From NCBI GenBank assembly GCA_019059635.1, contig JAGVRJ010000008.1, positions 1,054,001 to 1,118,000 of the forward strand: DNA of 64,000 nucleotides. The letters are read 5' to 3'. The DNA is from Proales similis (taxonomy: Eukaryota; Rotifera; Eurotatoria; Ploima; Proalidae). Below are positions 25,201 to 35,429 of the stretch, piece by piece; the first letter of the stretch is position 1, and every line of letters begins with the position of its first letter. Below the pieces are notes generated by a model. The model was given only the letters and a program-made list of their open reading frames with translations. It was not told the DNA's origin and searched no databases. The position numbers were made by a program, and so were the translations under genes.

Positions 25201-26985
25201 ACTAAGAAGAAGTCAAATTGTTCTCCATCGAACGTTAACGGATTAGCTACTACAGGAGTTAAGCTGCTTGATGAATCGGTGGTTGAGGCTGATGTGCTGG
25301 TACTCGTTGTGGTCGCTAAAGATTAAAAAGATAAGAGAAACAAGGAAACAAATAATCGAAAATAAATGGCATACGAATTAGTTGACTGGGACAGGTGTTG
25401 CTTCCAATAATAGTCTCGAAATTAGCCATATCGATTTCATTGGCAAACGCTCTGATTCCGCACTCAATCTGAATACGTGTGCCTCTCGGAGGACTGGGTT
25501 TGAATACAATTGGAACCTTTTATTCAAGTTTAAGCATGCAGTCAAATTCTAAAAACCCAATTTGATAAAGTTTGTTACTCTAAAATTTGAGCCAAATAGT
25601 TCAGTGAACGGTTGCGTGGAAAGCTGAATTTGCGGCCTAAGAAATCCAACATCGGCTCTTGCTATTATTTTAATTAGAGCTCAACATGAAATATTCCAAG
25701 CTGAAGAAGCATCAATGAAGATAATTTTCCCACCAATAGCTAGACTGGGTTGATACTGCTGATTAACCCCATTTACATCTATCGAAGTAGCTACGCATTC
25801 AACCAAATAGACGTTTTCTGTTTGCAACAGGGTTGGATTGATTTTGTAAATAAGCTTTGTTAGAAGTAAATAAAAGGTAAAAAGACGGGTAAACACAGCC
25901 GAGAACTACTGAGACCTACTGTCGCCGTTCTGCTAGCAACCCTTACTCTTTGGTTCAAAGTTGCCTGGTTTTGACTAAATGTCAATGCGCCATTTCCTGA
26001 AGATTTTTAAAGTTAAATTTCTGCTCAAGTGTTAAAAGATGATATGTCACCTTGACTAATTGAGCAGGCCAAGTTAACGTCATTTGTGACAATTTCATCT
26101 CTTTAAGTGTTCATTCGTATATTTATCACGGCATCGATTCTCATCTGACTGAATCATTTACCGAAAATAGACGCTAAAAGCAGAGTCCAAGAGTGGATTG
26201 ATGGCGAAACTGATTGGATTTGTTTGCTTTAGATCAAATGCGATTGTTGGATAAGATTGCAGCTCTATTTGGCTGTTGAAAGACGCTGAAGGGGTTGAAT
26301 GGCTCATTTTGATTTGAGAATAAGTTAACTTACGTTGTGGGCGAAGGAATGAACTCAATAGAATCCAATTCAACGTTCAAAACTGTTTGGGCGTTGAAAT
26401 CCAGTGCTCTCCCAGTACACGTGAATGATGCTGACCGTCCACCCGTTAGAACTCTTAAAATTTTGCGAGTTTTAAATTTCTAATTTGATCTATCCGATAA
26501 GATTAAGTCTACCTGAAATTGACATCCTGGTCAGATGTTGAGCTCAACAACGTAACAGTAAGTGGCGTAAAGGTTACAGATAAATATTGAGCGTTCGCGG
26601 GTATTGTTTGCTGGCATTCAACAACAATCTTAATTCAGCTCTAGATAAGTCCTTTCTCGACATGACATTCATTCTGGTCGGCTACCTGAACTGCTTGTGA
26701 CAAACTAAAGCTCATTGGAAGTGAGAATGCTCTCAAGCTCATGCGTACTCTAAGCTGTCGGCTGTTTGTGTCTTGGTCGCCGAGCGGCCAATAATAGCGA
26801 AGTCGACTCGGCCCTATCGCTCCCGAATCATCAATCACATCGAGGCGTACATTAAGTGAAACAGCTTCCACCTCGACCAAAAGCACTTACAGGGAAACTT
26901 AAGTTATTGCATCTTTCTTACGCGATTTTTTCTCTCACTCACCACTTGTGGCTAGAACTAGAAGGAGACAAACAGACAAGCGCAT
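22287..26985 (-). CDS. Tectonic family protein (ciliary transition zone)
   Basis: Multi-exon minus-strand gene. It starts at 26985 with a signal peptide (MRLSVCLLLVLATSG, exon 26985-26943). Middle exons carry the Cys-rich signature CSCDLSGSQCDIGCCCDPSCS (near 24790-24730) and further disulfide-rich segments. The exon at about 22950-22735 contains KVPTVLSMWLLIEDTG and GQPTAELLGSQIR, both typical of Tectonics. The last exons give SFEYQDWSSICQNN and then, after a 59-bp intron, DPTDPDFFYLYAVHLSLIFI, a C-terminal transmembrane helix, with the stop at 22287-22289. Tectonics are part of the MKS/B9 complex at the base of cilia. At least ten exons are present; not every junction was fixed, and I cannot say which of TCTN1, 2 or 3 is closest. 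The 25.1-26.4 kb portion is the least certain. Confidence 0.85.
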
Positions 26986-27412
26986 TTTTCCCTTTACAGT
27001 ATCGAGTAGTGCTCAGTAAAATATAAATGTTGATCAGGCATGTCCATTTCTGAGGTTGGGTGCGCGGTTGTCATGGTGACAACATTAATTCAATGACCAC
27101 CCCATTTGTCCTATTGAGTGGAGATCTTTGCCTCGTTATAAGCTGAATTGAATTAAAAATGCGCTGCTGAGGCCCGATTCATTTAAAAGATTTTATTTTC
27201 AAATCAGTCTATGACGTGATTTTAACTAGAGAGCAGACAATATTAAGAACGCGTCTTTGTGCGTTTTCATGAATTAAGGACCCTAAATGAAATTTCGTTA
27301 AGGCAAGATTCTCGAATATCGACGAGCATCACGCGTTTATGCAAAAATTTCTTACGGTGACAGAAGCGACGAGGGCAGCCGCGACTTGAGTCTAGACAAC
27401 TTGATCTAATTA
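26986..27412. promoter_or_regulatory. Divergent promoter, Tectonic / ELMOD2
   Basis: 427 bp between opposite start codons. No distinct motif that I would assign. Confidence 0.4.
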
Positions 27413-28665
27413 ATGTTTCAATTTAAACGCGCAGAGCGCAAGCGATTTTTCTTGTTCGCTCTATTCGAGCTCATCGTTGCTGAGCTGTCTCGCTTTCTCA
27501 GGCGCATGAGCAAATACATTACTCGGCTGGCGACCGGAAGGTGCGAATTGGAGCGCATCTGCTATGGTCAGAATAACGATTGTAGCCGTGTCATGCTAAT
27601 CGGTAACTTGCTCATTCAATACAGCAGATGCTAAGTGAACTTTTTCATAATCAGCGTCGTTTACCAATAGAGAAAAGTGTATTAAAGTCACGCAATCAGG
27701 ATATTTCTACATCATTTGAAGTAATCAACTCAAATTCGCCTAAAGACGATGACTACGACTGCGCTATATTCAAAATAATGCGAGCAAAAGGGATAGACCG
27801 AGAAAAAAACGTCAAGTAGATAGATTATGACCTTTCTCCTCCAAGCCATTCTTTTTTCTAAGCTGAGTTGCCCTTTTAAACAAGATTCCTAATTCTGATG
27901 AAAGACGCTTTCATAAAAATCTGCTCGTATGAGCGTCTTAAAAAACAAGCCGAATCGCTTAGAGTAACCAAGTTCTCATTTGCTGACGACGAGCATAAGC
28001 GTCTCCTATTCCAGGTTTGGCATGCTTTCAAAGGAGACGAGGATAAGCTCGTAGGCCTGAAAAACAAAAGATGGAGTGAAATTGGTTTTCAAGGTGATGA
28101 TCCATCGACCGATTTTAGAGGCATGGGCTCTTTAGCTTTGTACAATTTACAGTGAGTTATGCAAGAGTTTTTTACCAATTACTTTGTTAATCAAATCGGT
28201 TTTCTTAACCTAAACATTTCTGTAGTTACTTTGTTCAAAACCGCACCGAATGCTCCAGAAGAGTTTACTTGACAAGCTTGCACCCCAAATACGGCTACTC
28301 GATGGCTATCGTCGCCATAAATATTACATCATGGGTTTTCAATTTGCTTAAAAGCGATCAGTTAAAAGTGCACTACTACAACGAGCCCGAGTTCTCACAG
28401 CAAAAAATCGACATTCAAAGTCTGCACGATATATATTGTAAGTGAAAACAGAATTTCGTCCAGAATGACAATTTTTAACCACTGGCGAATAGGTGCTCTT
28501 TTTGAAGAGTTCAATGAATTTTGGCTGCTAAATAAAGCTAATATAATGGAGTTTGAAACTCTTTCGCGCACATTTCTTCAGCTTGTTGAGCAAAAGCTGA
28601 AATCAAACCATGTCAAAGTAAGAGCGGGTTTCTTAGGCCCAGCTGAAAAACTGCCTGGACGATGA
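27413..28665 (+). CDS. ELMOD2: ELMO domain-containing protein, ELMOD2-like (Arl/Arf GAP)
   Basis: Exons on the plus strand start with a hydrophobic N-terminus (FFLFALFELIVAEL) and the conserved block ITRLATGRCELERICYG. Later exons contain FIKICSYERL, then the ELMO core WSEIGFQGDDPSTDFRGMG, LYNLQYFVQNRTECSRRVY, HPKYGYSMAIVAINITSW and EFNEFWLLNKANIMEF. The Arg in DFRGMG is the proposed GAP arginine. ELMODs stimulate GTP hydrolysis by Arl2 and Arf GTPases, and human ELMOD2 acts on Arl2. The exon joining ERICYG to RRLPIEKSV (about 27570-27655) could not be resolved: no standard donor and acceptor pair keeps both frames, so a non-canonical junction or a sequencing error is possible. The other introns are about 65-75 bp. 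Confidence 0.85.
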
Positions 28666-29114
28666 AAAAGATCAGTCTCATTTCAAATTGTTTTGTTTTT
28701 AGTCGAAATAAATCAAAATCGAAACAAATAGCTACAAGTGGGCGGAAGGGATTTAACGGCAACTTAAAATGTTAATAAGAAACGCAAAACTGGTCGTGAT
28801 AGGTAGCAAATTCGGTTTGAATAGGACTAAACTCGTTCACCGCCACTCCGAGCTTTTTATCTCAAACGGGCTTAAGCAAGGTACACATCGGCAGCGATAA
28901 GAATGCATTTATTTCAAGCCGATGCAAGCAGCCATATGCAACTAAGGCATGTGATGCTGAAGTCTCCTATGCGGCCACTCGTGACTCAGATGATAAAGTT
29001 AAATAACCCAGTCATGCTTGTTCGTTATGCTTTTAATTTGAGAGCTGTAGCCGTCATTCTTACTCTAGCCAATCGCTCTATTCTAGACTCCTTAAGTAAA
29101 AACCTTCATCAAAA
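28666..29114. other. Intergenic, ELMOD2 to V-ATPase c copy 1
   Basis: 449 bp with ELMOD2 3' sequence and the promoter of the V-ATPase gene. The open frame at 28903-29121 lacks any domain and ends across the V-ATPase start, so it is not called. Confidence 0.5.
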
Positions 29115-29734
29115 ATGGTGAATCCGACTACAGACAGATGTCCGGCCTATAGCTCTTTCTTTGGAGCAATGGGAGCCACTGCCGCGATAGTTTTTACTGG
29201 TAGACTTTCAAATTTTCACTTTCAGCCACGGGATTCAGATTTTAATCGCTAAATATCAATAAAATAGCTCTTGGGGCCTCTTATGGTACTGCTAAAGCCG
29301 GTGTGGGAATTTCGGCATCAGCAATTATGAAGCCAGAGTTCATCATGAAGTCGGTCATTCCAGTCGTCATGGCTGGTATCATTGCCATCTATGGACTTGT
29401 GGTCGCCGTTCTCATCACTAACAAGGTCACCGACGAATATGCCCTCATGACGTAAATCGACTTTTATTTACAATTTAAATACTCAGGAGGGGGCTAATAG
29501 TCATTTTTAAGCGGTTTCTTCCACTTAGGCGCTGGCTTAAGCATTGGTCTTTCAGGCTTGGGTGCCGGCGTTGCGATTGGTATCGTCGGAGATGCAGGCG
29601 TACGCGCGAATGCTCAGCAGCCACGCTTGTATGTCGGCATGATTTTAATTCTTATCTTCGCCGAAGTCTTGGCTCTCTACGGACTGATCGTCTCTCTTGT
29701 TATGACCGTCAAACAGCCAGGCGTTTGCGAGTAA
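29115..29734 (+). CDS. ATP6V0C: V-type H+-ATPase 16-kDa proteolipid subunit c, copy 1
   Basis: Exons 29115-29199, 29268-29451 and 29512-29734 give 163 aa. Four transmembrane helices form the usual double-hairpin proteolipid, with GVGIS and the proton-carrying Glu in [18 protein letters not shown] of helix 4. Subunit c builds the rotor ring of the vacuolar ATPase that acidifies lysosomes and secretory vesicles. Compared with copy 2, it has an extra intron after VFT and a different luminal loop ([10 protein letters not shown]). The N-terminus [20 protein letters not shown] is well matched to family starts. Polyadenylation signal AATAAA near 29824. Confidence 0.95.
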
Positions 29735-30841
29735 ATCGCCAGGTCAACTCTTATCACAACTTACATGCCCCCTTTTTCATCGGCCGACAAGCATCCACAC
29801 CCAAATTTTTTAGCGTCTATCAAATAAAACCTGGGAAAACAATAATTTCAATGCAATATGATGAGTCGTGTATCGGTTGAGTAAACAAATTTTATAGAAA
29901 GGCATCAAGAGCGTCATCGGTTTGGACTTGGCTTGCTTTCAAACGACAACAAAGAGACAAGCGACTTGGCGACATTAAAAGCGTCTAATTTGACTAATTG
30001 AAATATTTGATGGCGAAATTATCATAAAAAATTAGTTTAGATCAAGTTGCACGATCGCAGCAAACGTTTTGAAAGAGAAAGATTCGTCATCGATTTGGCG
30101 ATTCCACATACGACTATACTTGTCGCATTAGGCTTAATGCTGCTCGGCGCGCTCGCTCTCCTGTTGGCTGGCGAGCGGACATAATTGCATCAGTGCCATG
30201 TCGCTGCATAAGCAAGAAGAAAAGACAGCAAAAATCGATTGAACACTCGAGATTTAACTGCCGCTTTTATGGTTGAAGATGAGGGCGGCGGCCACGATGA
30301 AGGTGATTAGAACGCTGCAGCCCGATGAGTATCAGAGCGTCAGGCAGATCTGGTTAGATGATGAAAATTTGCGCTTCACACGCTCGAACTAGTTATTTGG
30401 TAGCGCGGCATTTTACTCTCTACAAGATGCTCTCTTCATTTTGACTGAATTCTAGCTGCATGTGCATGCTTGCGATGCAAAACGAGAAGTTAGATATAGA
30501 ACGAAGTATTCTAAAGCGACGCTCACTCACATCGACCGCACGAATTCAATTCAATACTTTTAAACAAGTCACTGAATTATGATGGCTTAGGCGAGTTGCA
30601 ATCATAAACGATGATAAAATCTGGTTCTTTACTTGCCGCATCTCATCCATCCTCGGAATAAAACTCGATCGGCATATTCATTACACTTTCACTTGGTCTC
30701 TATTCAACACTTGGATTCATAACTGAAATGCACTAAAAAAATTGCCTTCTTTTCCAATTCTTTGTAACATTTCCATTTAAACTCTAGAACCGAATCTCGG
30801 CCGCTCGAATCTCAAAAAAAAGCAGCAAGTAATCGGAAACA
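29735..30841. other. Intergenic between the V-ATPase c copies
   Basis: 1.1 kb with the copy 1 polyadenylation signal, the copy 2 promoter and a possible minus-strand coding exon at 30254-30331 (see findings). A 7-bp GC-rich inverted repeat (CGCTCGC and GCGAGCG) lies around 30155-30180. No complete gene could be built. Confidence 0.4.
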
Positions 30842-31399
30842 ATGTCCGGCGTTCCAACTGAAAAGTGTCCAAGCTACAGCGCTTTCTTCGGCGTCATGGG
30901 AGCTACAGCTGCCATGGTCTTTAGTGCTTTGGGGGCAGCGTACGGTACTGCCAAGTCAGGAGTCGGTATCTCAGCCATGGCTGTGATGAAGCCAGAGTTC
31001 ATCATGAAGTCAGTCATTCCAGTCGTCATGGCTGGTATCATTGCCATCTATGGACTTGTGGTCGCCGTTCTTATTGCTGGCGGTATTGAGAACACAGGAT
31101 ACTCTTTGTTCAAGTGAGATGCTTTTCTCCAAAATTCTGTTTTTTAATCGAGCGACTTAAAACATTTTGAATCAAGGAGCTTCCACCATCTTGGTGCCGG
31201 TCTTAGCGTCGGTCTCTCAGGTTTGGCCGCCGGATTCGCCATCGGCATTGTCGGCGACGCCGGTGTTCGAGGAACTGCCCAGCAGCCACGCTTGTACGTC
31301 GGCATGATTTTGATTCTTATCTTCGCTGAGGTTCTGGGTCTCTATGGCCTCATCGTTTCCCTCATTCTGACCACAAAGCCCGGCACCTCGCAATGCTAA
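30842..31399 (+). CDS. ATP6V0C: V-type H+-ATPase 16-kDa proteolipid subunit c, copy 2
   Basis: Exons 30842-31113 and 31177-31399 give 164 aa with the same fold and the helix-4 Glu ([16 protein letters not shown]). The N-terminus is [20 protein letters not shown]. It shares the position and phase of its only intron with the last intron of copy 1. Its codons are mostly C- or G-ending, suggesting high expression. A stretch of 89 bp is nearly identical to copy 1 (see findings). Both copies look functional. Confidence 0.96.
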
Positions 31400-32229
31400 A
31401 CTCCCAAGCACGCAACACAAGCAATCCCATCGTTCTATTCTTTTCAACAAACAAACCTTAAAAAATAACAAGCAGAAAGAGTAAAATAGTCTACAGTGAT
31501 AGTCAGCGTCAAATCATTCAGCGTTGGTTTTCCTTGCTTTAGATTCAACTCCCCGTAAATTAATTCCGTTTCGGTTGGATATTAAAATCGCAATTGACAT
31601 TATTTTTATTTATCTATTTAAGCGAGCTTCAGAGCAGTTAGCGTTCATTCGTTGCTTCGAATTATTCGCTTATTCAACAAATTTCCTCCTGGCTCGTGTA
31701 TTTATTCTGTAGTCAACTATCCTCTTACTGCATCTGACTCATTTTATCTCACTCTATAATCACCTTTCTCGTCAACTTGTTCGCATTTGACTTGATCCTA
31801 CTCTAAATTATTTTCATCATCTGGGCAAAATAAAACTGCGAATAGCACCCGAGAAGAATATTCAAATAAATCATAGAACCGCGAGTAGTTTGAACGCGTC
31901 TAGTCTAGAAGTGTGTGCAACTCTTGTTTTTCTTTCCCCCATTTTCTTCTTCTTTATCTTAAGTACCACTTCATAAGTTCACGCCTTCAGAGTCACTTCG
32001 AAAGCGATTTGTCAATCCCTTTAACCAGTTTCGGACAATAAAATCCAGAAAATTTCAATTTTTTATTTTATTATTCAAATTTGCCGATTTCAAATATATT
32101 TGTTTTTTCCTATAGTTTTGATGTCTCAGTTAAACGTTAATTTCATATTTTTCCCTTTTGAAAACTCAAATACATACCCACACACTCAGACACATGCTTA
32201 AAAGTAGAAAAGCCGGGAAGCTAAAATGT
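31400..32229. other. Intergenic, convergent 3' ends of V-ATPase c copy 2 and GPCR
   Basis: 830 bp of AT-rich DNA. AATAAAAC near 31840 is a possible distal polyadenylation signal. No gene seen. Confidence 0.5.
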
Positions 32230-33804
32230 TCAGAGATTTTCAGTTTTACAATATTTCTGGTTATTTCCCGCCTCGCGGTTATTTGAGCGATTATTGGATA
32301 AACTCATGCCCCTGGTGCGAGTAGTTATTGTAACTGGCTGCAATTCGATCCGATTCGGTGCCAAATGGTTGCTGGTTGATAAACTGTTTCTGAATGAAAT
32401 AAAGTTGTAGAAGCCCACATGCTGAAGAAGACTGTTGAGCTGTTTCCTAAACAGACTTGACATGGTTGAATATAAAAAGAAATTGATTAGGAAGTTCATG
32501 TTGCGGATTGTATAGGTGATTTCTTTGGTCAGATAGAAAATCAACTGGTTAGCCAACAACTTGTATTCAACACCTTTATAAGCTGCTAGACGAGCCTGAG
32601 GTGGGAGCTGAGCAAAACTCTCCTCAATAATCAGGTTATATATTGAATCAGCCAACCAAGCAAACTGATAAGGAAATGTAAATGCCAAAAACGTAACCGA
32701 GATTAGGATAAGCATGATGTTAATTGAGTGATCATTCTTCACTCTTTGATACTGCTTGATATGTTCACGCATTTTAATCAACTCGGCGTTCACTCCACTC
32801 GAACGCTTTCGGCGTCCGTTCAGACTATTTGCCAATGACGACGAACGGCGCTCAAGGCCTCGCTCAAATCTTCGAAACTCTCTTAAACTGTCTCGCCGGA
32901 TTTGTTTTTCTGATCGATTTCTAAATCTTTTTGATTGGTTTCCTGCTGAATGTGATAAGTCTTTCCGAGACATTTTTCGACTTCTTCTCACCACCCTCTC
33001 GGCTTCTTTGATTCGATTGATATTCAAACCTTTTAATAATCAAGCATAAACAATATTATTTGAAAGGCAAAACCTAGCCAAACTAAAATGTTTACCCAAG
33101 CATTCTTTACGGCGGTTGATTCGCTTCCTCATCTTTTGTACCATTCTCATGTTGAAAAATGAAATTAAAATGAACGGCACCATATAGGTCAATAAAATGC
33201 CCAAAACCCCAAAAAGAAGAAACCGCTTCTTGTCGCTAGGTTCGCATGTGAACTCAACTCGACCTGGCTCAAGTTCCCGAATATCAACCTGCATCATAAT
33301 TGGGTACCAAATGAACAGCAGCAGGCTAATTATTGGTATGGCAATCGATGTTAGCAGCGCTCTCGTATGTGGTTTGAATTTGAATGTTTGAATTGGTTGG
33401 CAAACACCGAGCCAGCGTTCACAGGATAGAGCTACAATGTTCCATGAAGACCAGCAGCACATAACGATGTCCAAGTAGCCGTGAAACTTGCACCATGCTG
33501 GCGAGTCTACAAGTAGCGACTCGTTTGCCATTGTTTTAATGCAAACAATAACCAGAGAATAGGCAAGCAGACACAGGTCAGATAGAGCAAGGCCAGCTGT
33601 ATGAACCGATATAGAAAGCACTCTCATTTCTCGCTTGGAAAAAACTAATATCACCATCAAATTCACCACAATTCCAACTAGTATCAATAGGATATTCATG
33701 GCAAAAGTGGCTCGCTCAGTGTATGCTATTAGACGAAATAGATGTGGACTAAGAACTTGATTCTGACTTGAATTGCTTTGATTTACACCTTCAACAATAT
33801 CCAT
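32230..33804 (-). CDS. Class A (rhodopsin-like) G-protein-coupled receptor, probably peptidergic
   Basis: Two exons, 33804-33096 and 33029-32230, joined in a Gly codon, give 502 aa. N-glycosylation sites near the start (NQSNSS). TM1 NILLILVGIVVNLMVILVF carries the conserved Asn. TM2 LALSDLCLLAYS has LxxxD. TM3 ends with ERW in place of DRY. TM4 has the conserved Trp in FIWYP. TM5 to TM6 are linked by an unusually long, Arg/Ser-rich third intracellular loop (about residues 225-325). TM6 is FLAFTFPYQFAW and TM7 ends NFLINFFLYSTMSSLFRKQL, with no NPxxY. Conserved Cys residues occur in TM3 and the second extracellular loop (WCKFHG, FTCEP). The ligand cannot be predicted; overall style resembles FMRFamide- or myosuppressin-type receptors. 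Confidence 0.85.
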
Positions 33805-34281
33805 GCTTAAGATTTTTTCTTTTCCTGCTAATAGTCTCGCCAGACATGTTTTTTTATTCTATTTAATAGATAGAAAAATGATGATGCATACGCCTTTTCG
33901 GATTAAAGTATGGCAATTATATTTTGCTGGATATTAAGCGAATTCTCCGCCATACCTGCGAAACGAGCTTATCCCTGAGACCCTGTATCCATCAAGAGTC
34001 TTGCTAATATAATTCTTTGTTAAGCATCAAAATTTGATGTCTCGGTTGCTGCCCTAATCATCCAGCCGACTGGCCCAAATAAGGCGAATGCGTGTGCTCG
34101 CATTCACCCGAAAATCGACTTAATTTGTACAAATTAGAATTAGATAGTTTTCCCATCATCAACATCATATGCTCTTATCGGTAGGGACATCCATATAAAA
34201 CCTAATGCTTGACTAAAAACACAGACTAAGAAGAAATTTTCATCTTTAAAAGAAATTAAACTCAAGAGTGAGACAGGTAAA
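33805..34281. promoter_or_regulatory. Divergent promoter, GPCR / four-TM gene
   Basis: 477 bp between opposite starts. It includes CATATAAAAC near 34193-34202, a TATA-like sequence about 85 bp before the four-TM start codon. Confidence 0.4.
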
Positions 34282-35184
34282 ATGGAGCACGATTATGACG
34301 ATTACTATGATACAAGAGTTAGCCGACGGTATAGCCGATCCAGCATCGGTCTTATTTACGGCGGTCTTTTTGCGTTCTTGGGATTTGCTGCCATTTTACT
34401 GACTATAATCGACCTATACATTACACAGTATAATTACGGGGGAACACAAATCACAGCCAGTTTTGTCTACACATGGGACGAAAATCCGCTTTGGGCGTCT
34501 TATGGCAAAGGAATATGGGTCGGGCTTATTGTAAGCTTTTTCTTATTTCTGTCACTTCAATTATTTGGGCTTATTTGTTTAAATTAATCTAAAAGCTTCT
34601 GGCAACTGCAGTCATCGGCCTGGTTTCATACTGTGAACACACTGTCACTTCGGTAAGATCACCTATTCATTAAAACAAGTTTTTTTTATTAGATCTTAAG
34701 AATTATTACGAAGATATACGCGTTTATAGCAATGTGTGCCACCAGTGCCATCCTAGGCTTCTATCTCATGATCACGTGCACAATACCTCTTTCAAAATAT
34801 GGGTTTGAAGGTATTGATGCAATTTCTAGGGTAAATTTAATATTATTCAAATTAAGCTACAAAATCTTTGTCATATGAGCAATCAAAAACCTTCAAAGTT
34901 CGGAAACCATTACACCAACTCGTTGATTTTACATATTTTGCTACTTGTGGTTGGGACGGTCACTTTTCTGATCGGAACTTTTTCTGCCATTGTCTCTGCT
35001 GCTCTAGTCGGCTGTTGTAATGAAACGAGGGTAAGTAGAAAAGTCGATCAGCAGGAAGCCTCCAACCACTACTGGGCTCGATTAACAGGGTTATGGTGGT
35101 GCTTTTCTCGAAAACTATTACAAGAGCATTCCAGCCAACACTCCCGCGCCTCGAATGCTCGGAACTTCAACCATCGATCAGTGA
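34282..35184 (+). CDS. Four-transmembrane protein of unknown function (MARVEL/MS4A-like layout)
   Basis: Five exons, 34282-34530, 34596-34652, 34693-34830, 34899-35030 and 35089-35184, all in phase 0, give 223 aa. An acidic, Tyr-rich N-terminus (MEHDYDDYYDTRVSRRYSR) is followed by TM1 (GLFAFLGFAAILLTIIDLYI), a first loop with YGKGIWVGLI, TM2 (LLATAVIGLVSY), TM3 (IYAFIAMCATSAILGFYLMI) and TM4 (ILLLVVGTVTFLIGTFSAIV). The tail is GYGGAFLENYYKS...TSTIDQ. I do not recognise the family; the topology resembles MARVEL or MS4A proteins. The acceptor at 34898 was chosen because it gives a normal 68-bp intron in phase. Confidence 0.7.
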
Positions 35185-35429
35185 TTTGTTCGATTTTATT
35201 CTTAAATTATTTGATCATTCACTTATTCAATGGCTTGACATTCTACTTTGACAATAATTGTAGCAATAATAATAATAACAACAATAAGCATCTTGGTGTT
35301 CTAATTTTATCGTTCAGAGCAGATGCATCAGCTCTTCTCCGTCGACGTTTACGATTTGGGAATTAGGCCACCTTAGTTGTTCAAGCGCTCGATCGTGAAA
35401 CCATTCCTGCCGAGAGAAAACATTTCAAT

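Noticed and set aside
28903-29121. 72-codon frame before V-ATPase c copy 1
   Set aside because: It has no recognisable domain and runs over the V-ATPase start codon in another frame.
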